A stretch of 23,856 nucleotides of DNA from Bacteroidetes bacterium UBA4408 (GTDB lineage Bacteria; Bacteroidota; Bacteroidia; UBA4408). The notes under the pieces were generated by a model. The model was not told where the DNA came from, searched no databases, and worked only from the letters and a program-made list of their open reading frames with translations. Shown here piece by piece: positions 7,884-17,177 of this stretch. Position numbers and translations under genes: made by a program. The stretch is from positions 1-23,856 of the forward strand of contig DGQS01000070.1 in the NCBI GenBank assembly GCA_002389785.1. The letters run 5' to 3'. How positions within the stretch are numbered: position 1 is the stretch's first letter; the number at the start of each line of letters is the position of its first letter.

Positions 7884-8300
7884 ATGAAATTAGACGGTTT
7901 ACGAACTCAACTGAGCCAAAAGGGATTAAAAATTACTCCTCAACGTATGGCAATATATGAAGCAGTAGTGAAGCTAAAGAACCATCCTACTGCTGAAAAC
8001 ATAATTGAATACATTAAAAAAAATCATCCCAATATTTCGGTGGGAACAGTATACAAAGTACTTGATTCGTTGGTAGTAAATGAATTACTTCGAAAAGTAA
8101 AAAACGAAAAAGATGTGATGCGATACGACGCCATATTGCATCAACACCATCATTTATACTGCAGTGAAACCGATCGGATTGAAGATTTTGAAGACCAAGA
8201 GCTAGATGGTTTATTAAAAAACTATTTTGCCGGAAAAAAGATAAAAGGCTTTAAAATAAAAGATATCACCCTTCAAATTAGTGGAGAATTTAAAAACTAA
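7884..8300 (+). CDS. perR: PerR-type peroxide-sensing Fur-family repressor
   Basis: 138 residues. The N-terminal winged helix (about 1-75) has G-L-K-I-T-P-Q-R and the recognition-helix motif S-V-G-T-V-Y. The C-terminal metal-binding dimerisation domain follows. Aligned to Bacillus PerR, the regulatory iron/manganese ligands are all present: His34 (H-P-T-A), Asp82, His88, His90 and Asp101. Having Asp rather than Glu at the last position is the PerR hallmark, allowing metal-catalysed histidine oxidation by H2O2. Only one cysteine (Cys93) is present. The second Cys of the first CxxC is Thr and the C-terminal CxxC is absent, so the usual structural zinc site is missing. The gene lies 12 bases upstream of katG in one transcript, a classic PerR target. 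Confidence 0.88.
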   Translation: MKLDGLRTQLSQKGLKITPQRMAIYEAVVKLKNHPTAENIIEYIKKNHPNISVGTVYKVLDSLVVNELLRKVKNEKDVMRYDAILHQHHHLYCSETDRIEDFEDQELDGLLKNYFAGKKIKGFKIKDITLQISGEFKN

Positions 8301-10481
<2,181 letters not shown>

Positions 10482-10502
10482 AGAACAGAATTTTAAAGTA
10501 GT

Positions 10503-10554
10503 AAACTGATGTGCTTCGTTATTTTTTAACGAAGTGCATCAGTTTTATTTTTTT
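10503..10554 (+). terminator. Strong rho-independent terminator after katG
   Basis: A 19-bp stem (arms 10503-10521 and 10527-10545, two wobble pairs) with a TTTTT loop, followed by a run of seven T at 10548-10554. It ends the perR-katG transcript. Confidence 0.93.
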
Positions 10555-10650
10555 AACAAGAATATTTTTTTGACTTAGGTAAAGAATTGAATATTTACTA
10601 CCCAGATTCTCAAGTATTTTGAGCAACAACTAATTCAACTTATAAACACG

Positions 10651-12003
10651 ATGAAAATTAAATTTCTTTTTCTTGTATGGGGCACATTACTTTTTTCAAC
10701 TCACCTATTTTCTCAAGTTACCCGAAAGGAAATTACACAAAAAGTTGATTCACTTTTAGCAGAAGCTACTAAAATGGGATTGTTTTCAGGGCATGTACTT
10801 ATGTCCCACAATGGTGAAAAATTTTATTACCGGCAAGAGGGATATGCAGATTGGAATACAAAACGAAAAATGGATGAGAATACTTTGTTCAACATCGGTT
10901 CCTTAAACAAACAGTTTACTGAAGAAATCATACATCAATTGGTGAATGAAAAAAAATTGGAGTATTCAGATCCGCTTAGCAAACATTGCAAATTTTTTCC
11001 GGATAAAATTGGGAATCAAATAACCATCCAACAGCTTCTTGATATGAAATCAGGTTTAGGTGATTATTTGCGGCATCCACAATTTGCTGAATTACAAAAA
11101 AAAGAATTCAGTTTAACCGAACTAATTGATTTAATTATAACAGAGCCCTTGCTGTTTGAACCGGGTACTCAACGTGAATATTCCAATTCAGGATATGCTG
11201 TATTAGGCGCTGTTATTGAAAAAGTAACTCAATTAAGTTTTGAGAAAAATATGGAAGAGCGAATAGTAAAACCTTTAGGATTAAAAAAATTAGCTTATTC
11301 AAAATCTGAAAAGTCAAAAGAACTGAATCGAGCATTTGGAACAGAAATAGACTTTGATGGAACTAAACTTAGTATGGATGATATTTCTAACAGCACTCCT
11401 GCAGGTGGCATATATACAACGCTAGCTAATTTATTTCAATTTGTTGAAGCTAAACGAAAGGCTATATTACCTTCTGCAAAAATTTACAAAAGTGGCAGCA
11501 TAGCAGGTGGAACACCGCTTTGGAATAGCACCATTAACTTTGATGTTGAAAGCGGTTACTCTTTTGTTGTTATGGCGAATACAGGTTCTATTGCAGATGA
11601 ATTATCATTCCGAATTAATGCTATACTGAAAAATAAGCCCTTTCCTCCATTAAATTATCCTATTAAAAATGTGTTGTATAATTTACTGAGAAGTGAAGGG
11701 AGTGAGCATGTAAAGTTAAACGCGACTAAACTAGCCGAGCAAGCCGGTTTGCCATTTGATGAACGATTTTTTAATTACTTCGGTTACCAATTGATTGAAG
11801 CCAAAAAAATTGAATATGCGATACAGTTGTTTAAAATAAACGTTGAACTATTTCCTACCATACCCAATACCTACGATAGTTTAGCAGAAGCCTATATGCT
11901 ATCAGGTGATAAAAAATCTGCTTTAAACTTTTACAAGGAGGAATTAAAATTGCAGCCCAACAATGAGCAATTAAAAAAGCTGATTGGCGATTTGGAAAAA
12001 TAA
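10651..12003 (+). CDS. Secreted serine hydrolase (beta-lactamase/class C fold) with C-terminal TPRs
   Basis: 450 residues. The signal peptide (1-21) ends L-F-S-Q. The beta-lactamase-like domain (about 30-325) carries Ser84-Leu-Asn-Lys87 (S-x-x-K nucleophile motif), Tyr177-Ser-Asn179 (Y-x-N) and Lys280-Ser-Gly282 (K-S/T-G), so the catalytic set is complete. The segment between the G-G-I-Y-T-T helix and the K-S-G strand is shorter than usual for this family. Residues about 365-450 form two to three tetratricopeptide-like helix pairs (Y-D-S-L-A-E-A-Y-M-L-S-G-D-K-K-S-A). Substrates could be D-amino-acid peptides, esters or beta-lactams. Because of the nearby dlt-like cluster a D-alanyl esterase is conceivable, but nothing in the sequence proves it. 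It stands alone, with no obvious terminator. Confidence 0.85.
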   Translation: MKIKFLFLVWGTLLFSTHLFSQVTRKEITQKVDSLLAEATKMGLFSGHVLMSHNGEKFYYRQEGYADWNTKRKMDENTLFNIGSLNKQFTEEIIHQLVNEKKLEYSDPLSKHCKFFPDKIGNQITIQQLLDMKSGLGDYLRHPQFAELQKKEFSLTELIDLIITEPLLFEPGTQREYSNSGYAVLGAVIEKVTQLSFEKNMEERIVKPLGLKKLAYSKSEKSKELNRAFGTEIDFDGTKLSMDDISNSTPAGGIYTTLANLFQFVEAKRKAILPSAKIYKSGSIAGGTPLWNSTINFDVESGYSFVVMANTGSIADELSFRINAILKNKPFPPLNYPIKNVLYNLLRSEGSEHVKLNATKLAEQAGLPFDERFFNYFGYQLIEAKKIEYAIQLFKINVELFPTIPNTYDSLAEAYMLSGDKKSALNFYKEELKLQPNNEQLKKLIGDLEK

Positions 12004-12073
12004 ATAAAATGATACCTAATTATTGATTCTGTTGACCGATTCGTAGTTAGATACTTATTATGCTATCATTTAC

Positions 12074-12106
12074 TTGTAAAGTGCTACTCAAGTAAATTTA
12101 ACTTTG
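12074..12106 (+). promoter_or_regulatory. Candidate promoter of the dlt-like operon
   Basis: A TTG at 12074-12076 and TAACTTTG at 12099-12106 match the Bacteroidota -33/-7 pattern (TTG, then TAnnTTTG) with suitable spacing. They leave an untranslated leader of about 100 bases before dltC. This is the only good match in the 212-base gap. Confidence 0.5.
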
Positions 12107-12215
12107 AGTTTTTTACTAACTTTACCCTGCCTCTCGATAAATCCTAAAGCGTCTTTAGAATTATCACGGCACTATAATTTTAAAGAAAAAGCTTAAAGCG
12201 TTTTACAATTAACTA

Positions 12216-12443
12216 ATGGATGAATTAGTATCTTTTATTCAGGCTGAAATTGCGGCCATTGCATTTATAAAAGTTTCTCCTTCCGAATCTTTACTTAAGT
12301 CAAAATTACTTGATTCAATAGCCATTGTCGATTTATTAGTAAGTATTGAGGAAAAAACAGGAAAAAAAATTCCACAACATTTAATCACTGAAGACAATTT
12401 CGACAGCATCGATAAAATGATTAGCATTGTTGGAAGTATATAA
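12216..12443 (+). CDS. dltC: Acyl/amino-acyl carrier protein, DltC-like
   Basis: 75 residues, the size of a stand-alone carrier protein. Leu-Leu-Asp33-Ser34-Ile is the phosphopantetheine attachment site (D-S-L type), so Ser34 should carry the prosthetic arm. The surrounding helices (V-D-L-L-V-S-I-E-E-K-T-G) are typical of acyl carrier proteins. The D-S-I form, the short length and the downstream dltD, dltX, dltB and dltA homologues identify it as the DltC analogue. It would be loaded by the DltA-like ligase and hand its thioester to the DltB-like membrane protein. No phosphopantetheinyl transferase gene is in the window. The stop is 6 bases before dltD. By sequence alone a fatty-acid-type ACP could not be excluded; context decides. 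Confidence 0.85.
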   Translation: MDELVSFIQAEIAAIAFIKVSPSESLLKSKLLDSIAIVDLLVSIEEKTGKKIPQHLITEDNFDSIDKMISIVGSI

Positions 12444-12449
12444 AGAACT

Positions 12450-13637
12450 ATGAAAAAGCTATTGCTCTTTTGTATAATCCCTTTTGCAATTGCTTTATTA
12501 TTCACTTTTCAACTTACTGTCAATCCTAGCCTCTCCAATTTATTTTTTTCGAATGCTACAAATACTGCATTAACGGAAGCGAAGCTTCGATACATTGAAA
12601 ATTTTTCTACTCATCCCGAGCGTGAGGCTACATTTTTAACGAATGAAAATGGAGAAGCAAGTATTTATTTATTGGGTTCTTCTGAATTAGCTACTAATAC
12701 TGAAGCTATTCCCTATAATTTTATTCCATCCAATTTTAACACTCAGGTTACTGCCATTGGTCATGCGGGAAATCAGTGTTTATCAATTTACACCCAATTG
12801 CTGGCAAATAGCGATCGACTTCAAAATACACCTATAGTCATTATCCTGTCACCCGGTTGGTTTGAATCGAAAGCAGCAAAAGGTACAAGCTCTGCTTTGT
12901 TTTTGGAATTTAACTCAGAAAATTTTTTACAAAAAACTAAAACAGCCCAGGTGGAGGATGAATTTAAATCCTATCTCAATGCGCGGATTGCTTCGATGTA
13001 TCCGGAGTTTAGCTCTCCCCATCTTCAATTGAAGAGAATGTATTTCGAACATCAATGTTCAAAAAGTTTACTGCATGCACTATTCTTTAAGCCATTGCTC
13101 TTTATCACGAATCAATTCATCAAACTAAAAAAAATTAACCCTTCAGATACAGCCACTAAAATTAGTGAGAAAGAAGCTATGCCACCCCATGCCATTGCTT
13201 GGGATAGTTTATTGCAGACAAGTAAACAAGAAGTAGAAAAAGCTGTTACAAACAATGAACTAGGAATTGCAGATGATTACTACAGTGAATATATACATGG
13301 AAAAACTGGTAAAATTCAAGCGGTTGAAACAAGCCATAATCAAGAATTACAAGATTGTAAAATGCTGATAAAACTCCTAAAATCAAAGCATGCGCATGCA
13401 TCCTTTATAATTTCTCCTTTAAATGCTTTGTACTATAAAAACTGTAACTCACTTTCACCGGTTGTTTCGGATCTTGAAAATGAGCTAACTGCTGCGAATT
13501 TTCCTTATTTAAATTTATTTGAAGGGGATGCCAAAAAGTACGACAAAGCGCTATTGCACGATGTAATGCATTTATCAGATTACGGCTGGTATAAGGTTGA
13601 TAAATTTATACTTGAGACTTATTCAATAACAAAGTAA
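12450..13637 (+). CDS. dltD: DltD-like periplasmic SGNH-fold transferase
   Basis: 395 residues. An N-terminal signal anchor (about 3-22) places the rest in the periplasm. Y-L-L-G-S-S-E-L (residues 73-80) is the DltD nucleophile motif, with Ser77/Ser78. Asp371-Val-Met-His374 near the C-terminus is the D-x-x-H pair that completes the SGNH catalytic triad. P-G-W-F (residues about 135-138) is also typical. In Gram-positives DltD moves D-alanine from the membrane acyl intermediate to teichoic acid. Here the acceptor must be different, because Bacteroidota lack lipoteichoic acid. It lies 6 bases after dltC and one base before dltX, so this is a tight operon. Confidence 0.88.
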   Translation: MKKLLLFCIIPFAIALLFTFQLTVNPSLSNLFFSNATNTALTEAKLRYIENFSTHPEREATFLTNENGEASIYLLGSSELATNTEAIPYNFIPSNFNTQVTAIGHAGNQCLSIYTQLLANSDRLQNTPIVIILSPGWFESKAAKGTSSALFLEFNSENFLQKTKTAQVEDEFKSYLNARIASMYPEFSSPHLQLKRMYFEHQCSKSLLHALFFKPLLFITNQFIKLKKINPSDTATKISEKEAMPPHAIAWDSLLQTSKQEVEKAVTNNELGIADDYYSEYIHGKTGKIQAVETSHNQELQDCKMLIKLLKSKHAHASFIISPLNALYYKNCNSLSPVVSDLENELTAANFPYLNLFEGDAKKYDKALLHDVMHLSDYGWYKVDKFILETYSITK

Positions 13638-13638
13638 C

Positions 13639-13782
13639 ATGAAAATCGGACTGCATTTTATTTTACGAACATTGCTCTATGTTAGCATGAGCCTAGCTTT
13701 GTTTTACTTGTATTCGCCCATGAATAAACATCCTGAAAATAAGACCATCTCAGCCATTCAATTCGTATATCAACAATTTTAA
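13639..13782 (+). CDS. dltX: DltX-like small membrane protein
   Basis: A 47-codon frame, easily missed because of its size. It starts with ATG one base after the dltD stop (TAACATG) and ends one base before the dltB ATG, again TAACATG. The N-terminus is short and basic, then a single hydrophobic span occupies about residues 6-26. The C-terminus is Phe42-Val-Tyr44-Gln-Gln-Phe47. Gram-positive DltX proteins are about 47-50 residues with the same topology and end in F-I-Y-N-E-F-like sequences. In Staphylococcus aureus the Tyr of this motif has been proposed to carry the D-alanyl group between DltB and DltD. Length, span, motif and position between dltD and dltB all agree. Mass spectrometry or mutation would be needed to prove expression. 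Confidence 0.85.
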   Translation: MKIGLHFILRTLLYVSMSLALFYLYSPMNKHPENKTISAIQFVYQQF

Positions 13783-13783
13783 C

Positions 13784-14947
13784 ATGCTACCATTTAGCTC
13801 TTACGAATTTTTTATTTTGATGGCGTTCTACATTGGCATTTTAGCTCTTTGTAAACAAGTTGTTGTTGCGCGTTATTATTCGCTTGTGCTGGCTGTTCTT
13901 AATTTAGGTTACCTCCTATTCGTTTATCCTGAGCCACTCCATTTTGTACTACTAATTCTATATTCTTACCTGATTACATACTTAGTAAGCGATGTGATGA
14001 AAGCAACAAACAAGCTAATTGGCATAGTCTTCTTGCTACTTCCCATGTTGTTTGTTAAGTTCGACATACGAATCGCAACTTATCCTTTTGAATTAAACAA
14101 CTTGCTTTCGTTTGCCGGATTATCGTATGCCAGCTTTAGAATTATGGGCTATTACATGGACAAAGCACCCGATGAAAAAATGAGCGATGCCCTCACTTAT
14201 TTCAATTTTTTATCCTTCTCTCCTACTCTATTAATTGGTCCCATTGAAAAATTCTCTCGATTCAAAAACTCGCTAGAGCAAGGGTTTTCAAGTATTAACT
14301 CTACCAATTTCATCGCAGGATGGGATGCTTTGATGAAGGGAATTGCATTCAAATACATTTTTGCCGAACTCGTACAACGCTACTGTTTATCGGTGGTAGA
14401 CAAAGAATCGAGCGAATTGGTGCCCATGTTAATAACCATGTATGGCTACTATGTATATTTATTTTTTGATTTTGCCGGTTACTCTTTATTAGCACTTGGA
14501 ATAGGAAAAATGATGGGCATGGAAGTACCTGTAAATTTCACCAATCCTTTTGTTGCCATTAATCCGCAAGACTTTTGGCGCAGGTTTCACATCAGTTTGG
14601 GCGATTGGTTAAGAACCTATTTTTTTACTCCCTTGTACATGTACTTTACACGAAAAAAGGGCTTAAAAAAATATCCACTCTTCAGACAAAACATATCCTT
14701 GGTGTTAACTTTTTTATTAATGGGCTGCTGGAATGGTTTTAAACTCAACTTCATTTTAAGCGGACTATTGTTTGGACTATTTTCAGCCGTACACAATACT
14801 TATGTTGTACAATGCAAAAAGAAGGGCAAAGACGTTGTTTTCGGAAACTTAAATTCAACTGCGGTGCGCATTATAAGTATTGTTATTACCTTTAACCTGG
14901 TTGCTTTTGCACTGTATATATTTAGTGGATATTGTCCATTCATTTAA
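13784..14947 (+). CDS. dltB: DltB-like MBOAT membrane acyltransferase with His-to-Asn at the catalytic site
   Basis: 387 residues with about ten to eleven hydrophobic spans, typical of the membrane-bound O-acyltransferase family. In Gram-positives DltB accepts the aminoacyl thioester from DltC and passes the group across the membrane. Family landmarks include F-S-P-T-L-L-I-G-P-I (about 146-155), Y-L-F-F-D-F-A-G-Y-S (about 225-234) and D-F-W-R-R-F-His269-I-S-L. The equivalent of the invariant W-H-G is L-M-G-C-W-Asn317-G, so the catalytic His is Asn (codon AAT). The downstream G-L-Y-H pattern is G-L-L-F; a His occurs seven residues later, at 337. The spacing of 48 between His269 and Asn317 matches the His289/His336 pair reported for Streptococcus thermophilus DltB within one residue. 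The enzyme may be inactive, re-engineered or use another residue. Confidence 0.88.
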   Translation: MLPFSSYEFFILMAFYIGILALCKQVVVARYYSLVLAVLNLGYLLFVYPEPLHFVLLILYSYLITYLVSDVMKATNKLIGIVFLLLPMLFVKFDIRIATYPFELNNLLSFAGLSYASFRIMGYYMDKAPDEKMSDALTYFNFLSFSPTLLIGPIEKFSRFKNSLEQGFSSINSTNFIAGWDALMKGIAFKYIFAELVQRYCLSVVDKESSELVPMLITMYGYYVYLFFDFAGYSLLALGIGKMMGMEVPVNFTNPFVAINPQDFWRRFHISLGDWLRTYFFTPLYMYFTRKKGLKKYPLFRQNISLVLTFLLMGCWNGFKLNFILSGLLFGLFSAVHNTYVVQCKKKGKDVVFGNLNSTAVRIISIVITFNLVAFALYIFSGYCPFI

Positions 14948-15025
14948 GGATGGAAATTTTGATAGATTCATGTTTGCAGTGGTAAAAACTAAAAATTGAA
15001 GAGTTTATAAATCAGCTTAACCAAC

Positions 15026-16537
15026 ATGTATTACGATTTTACTCAAAATATATTTGCCGACTCAACAGTAAATCGCACTAAAATTGCGGTTGCAGGAAGC
15101 GATACTGACATAAGCTGGGAGCAATTACAATTGCGTTGTTTGCAATTGGTGGATATGCTTAAAAAACTGGATATTCCACAAGGCCATCCTGTATTGATAT
15201 TCGGACATAAAGAAGCCTATTTTCCACTTGCCATGCTGGCATGTATGCATGCTAAAATTCCATACATCCCAATGGATAAAATTTATCCGCTTGAGCGAAT
15301 TAAAAAAATTGCTGAGAGTACTCGTTCACAAGTTTTAATAAACTGCACCACTACCAAACTTGAATTGGATTTGGCCTATACCATTCAATCAGACGGGACT
15401 TGTACACAAAATTTCATCCCCAATTTTATCGAGGCAATTTACGGCGATAGGAATGATCCCTTAAGTTACATTATGTTTACCTCGGGATCAACCGGCGAGC
15501 CCAAGGGTGTGCAAATAACACGAAATGCTGTGCTTGCATACATTAACTGGTCGACGCGAGATTTTGGATTTAGTGAAAAGGATGTTTTTTTAAATCCGGC
15601 TCCCTTTACTTTTGATGTTTCACTTTCGGATGTATTGCTGAGTTTTGCTTTAGGCGGTAGCTTGGTACTTTGTTCAACTGAACTCATTTCAAACCAAGTC
15701 CTTTTTCTCGAAAGACTTAAAAAATATGCATGCACAGTTTGGACTTCCACTCCTTCATTTGCCTATTTATTTTTACGCAACCAGTTGTTTAACTCGAATG
15801 AATTACCTGGCTTGCATACATTTTTATTTATTGGAGAAGAGCTTCCCAACAGAACGGCAGCAAGTTTAAAAAAACAATTTAGCGGAGCTCGAGTGGTAAA
15901 TGCTTATGGTCCAACCGAAGCAACCATTATAACTACCTTTATTGATATAACGGAGGATATAATCGAAAAATATGCATCACTTCCCATAGGATTTGCAATG
16001 CCGGGGAGCGAATTGTTGATTCAAAAAATTGAACCGGATGCAAAGGAAGGCGAATTAATAATTGTCGGCGATCATGTTTCTACCGGTTATTTTAAGCGAG
16101 CAGATTTGAACAAGGATAAATTTTATGTACATAACGGTAAGCGTGCTTTTAAAACCGGCGATCTAGCTTATTTTGAAGCAGGAATGTACTTCTTTTTAGG
16201 ACGCAACGACGATCAGATAAAATTCAATGGATTTAGGATTGAACTAACTGAAATTACTGCGCTAATTTGCAAACACCAAGCTGTAAAAGACGCGGTAACT
16301 GTTGCGCTCAAACGAAACAAGGAAGTAAAAAAAATAATTAGCTTTATTATAGCTAAGCCCGATGTTGATGAATTGACTGTTGTAGCTGAACTCAAGCAAA
16401 ATTTACCGCTTGCTTTACCTTATTACATGATTCCGGGAGACCTGAGTTTTGTAAAGGAATTTCCTTACAGTTTAAGTCATAAAATTGACAAGAATAAATT
16501 AATAGAAAATTATTTAAGTGAGAAGCTTTCTACCTGA
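15026..16537 (+). CDS. dltA: DltA-like amino-acid adenylating ligase
   Basis: 503 residues, the length of D-alanine--carrier protein ligase. It adenylates an amino acid with ATP and loads it on the DltC-like carrier. Motifs in order: F-T-S-G-S-T-G-E-P-K-G (about 151-161, ATP loop), F-T-F-Asp197-V-S (amino-group ligand), N-A-Y-G-P-T-E-A-T (292-300), K-T-G-D-L and G-R-N-D-D-Q-I-K (hinge), and Lys486 in H-K-I-D near the end (catalytic lysine). The sequence around 236-300 (W-T-S-T-P-S-F, then F-I-G-E-E-L-P) aligns closely with Bacillus DltA, but Cys269, which enforces D-alanine selectivity there, is Ile269 here. The substrate might therefore not be D-alanine. It is last in the cluster, 78 bases after dltB, with no obvious promoter in that gap. 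Confidence 0.88.
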   Translation: MYYDFTQNIFADSTVNRTKIAVAGSDTDISWEQLQLRCLQLVDMLKKLDIPQGHPVLIFGHKEAYFPLAMLACMHAKIPYIPMDKIYPLERIKKIAESTRSQVLINCTTTKLELDLAYTIQSDGTCTQNFIPNFIEAIYGDRNDPLSYIMFTSGSTGEPKGVQITRNAVLAYINWSTRDFGFSEKDVFLNPAPFTFDVSLSDVLLSFALGGSLVLCSTELISNQVLFLERLKKYACTVWTSTPSFAYLFLRNQLFNSNELPGLHTFLFIGEELPNRTAASLKKQFSGARVVNAYGPTEATIITTFIDITEDIIEKYASLPIGFAMPGSELLIQKIEPDAKEGELIIVGDHVSTGYFKRADLNKDKFYVHNGKRAFKTGDLAYFEAGMYFFLGRNDDQIKFNGFRIELTEITALICKHQAVKDAVTVALKRNKEVKKIISFIIAKPDVDELTVVAELKQNLPLALPYYMIPGDLSFVKEFPYSLSHKIDKNKLIENYLSEKLST

Positions 16538-16580
16538 TAAAGATCAGTGAAGAATGTGCAAGAAAGAAAACTAATTTGCT

Positions 16581-16588
16581 TAAATTTG
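16581..16588 (+). promoter_or_regulatory. Candidate -7 promoter element for the YtxH-like gene
   Basis: TAAATTTG matches TAnnTTTG and ends 17 bases before the ATG at 16606. No convincing -33 element is visible. It suggests the small membrane trio can be transcribed apart from the dlt-like genes. Confidence 0.38.
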
Positions 16589-16605
16589 ACTGAAAGATCT
16601 ATTCC

Positions 16606-16803
16606 ATGAGCTCAAACAACAAATTACTTTTTGGCTTTATAGCCGGTGCTGCAGCAGGGATACTTGCTGCGACTTTATTATCGAAGGAAGATAGAGATAA
16701 AATTGCAGCTAAATTAAAAGATAAAGCCAGTAAGTTCAGAGACAAAATTGCTTCCGAGTTAGCTGATACATCAACAAAAGACACTTCAGAAAAATCAAGT
16801 TAA
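16606..16803 (+). CDS. YtxH domain-containing small protein
   Basis: 65 residues. A glycine/alanine-rich hydrophobic helix (F-G-F-I-A-G-A-A-A-G-I-L-A-A-T-L-L, about 9-25) is followed by a basic/acidic amphipathic tail of K-D/K-A repeats and a Ser/Thr-rich end. This is the YtxH (general-stress, gas-vesicle-GvpP-like) pattern. It is probably membrane attached with the charged helix in the cytoplasm. Its stop is two bases from the next ATG, so it forms a unit with the holin-like gene. Its biochemical role is not known. Confidence 0.82.
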   Translation: MSSNNKLLFGFIAGAAAGILAATLLSKEDRDKIAAKLKDKASKFRDKIASELADTSTKDTSEKSS

Positions 16804-16805
16804 CC

Positions 16806-17177
16806 ATGTCGGAAGAATATAAAAATGAGTATGAAAAATTGTGGGAGGAATGGCTTCCGCGATTAAAGGAGTATTCAAACAACCGAATAGAACTTTTAAA
16901 ATTAACCCTGGTTGAAGCAATTGCGAAAATGACTGCAGCAGCTACTGCCAACTTGCTGTTATTTTTAAGTTTCTTCGCTTTTTTCGTCTTCATCAGTTTG
17001 GGTCTTGCCTTGTACATCGGCCATGTATTAGGATCGTATTACCTTGGATTTATACTCATTGCCGGATTTTATCTTTTGCTGTTCCTCGTCATTTTAGTGT
17101 TCCGTAAAAGTATGATTGAAAAGCCCATCATAAATCAAACAATTAAAAAAATATTGGAAGATGAGCACGAAAACTAA
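16806..17177 (+). CDS. Phage-holin-family-like (DUF1469) membrane protein
   Basis: 123 residues. The amphipathic N-terminal region (1-40, W-E-E-W-L-P-R-L-K-E-Y) is followed by two long hydrophobic spans at about 41-68 and 73-98 with a short G/Y turn, and a basic cytoplasmic tail. This is the layout of the DUF1469 / 'phage holin family' proteins, which are common chromosomal genes in Bacteroidota beside a YtxH gene. Despite the name there is no phage context here. Its 3' end overlaps the next gene by 17 bases. The function is unknown; a cell-envelope stress role is inference. Confidence 0.75.
   Translation: MSEEYKNEYEKLWEEWLPRLKEYSNNRIELLKLTLVEAIAKMTAAATANLLLFLSFFAFFVFISLGLALYIGHVLGSYYLGFILIAGFYLLLFLVILVFRKSMIEKPIINQTIKKILEDEHEN

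Noticed and set aside
15466..15750. Minus-strand open frame inside dltA
   Set aside because: It is antisense to the conserved ATP-loop region of the ligase and has no domain.
16533..16548. Small hairpin CTGAT-AAAG-ATCAG at the end of dltA as a terminator
   Set aside because: The stem is only five pairs and no T-run follows.
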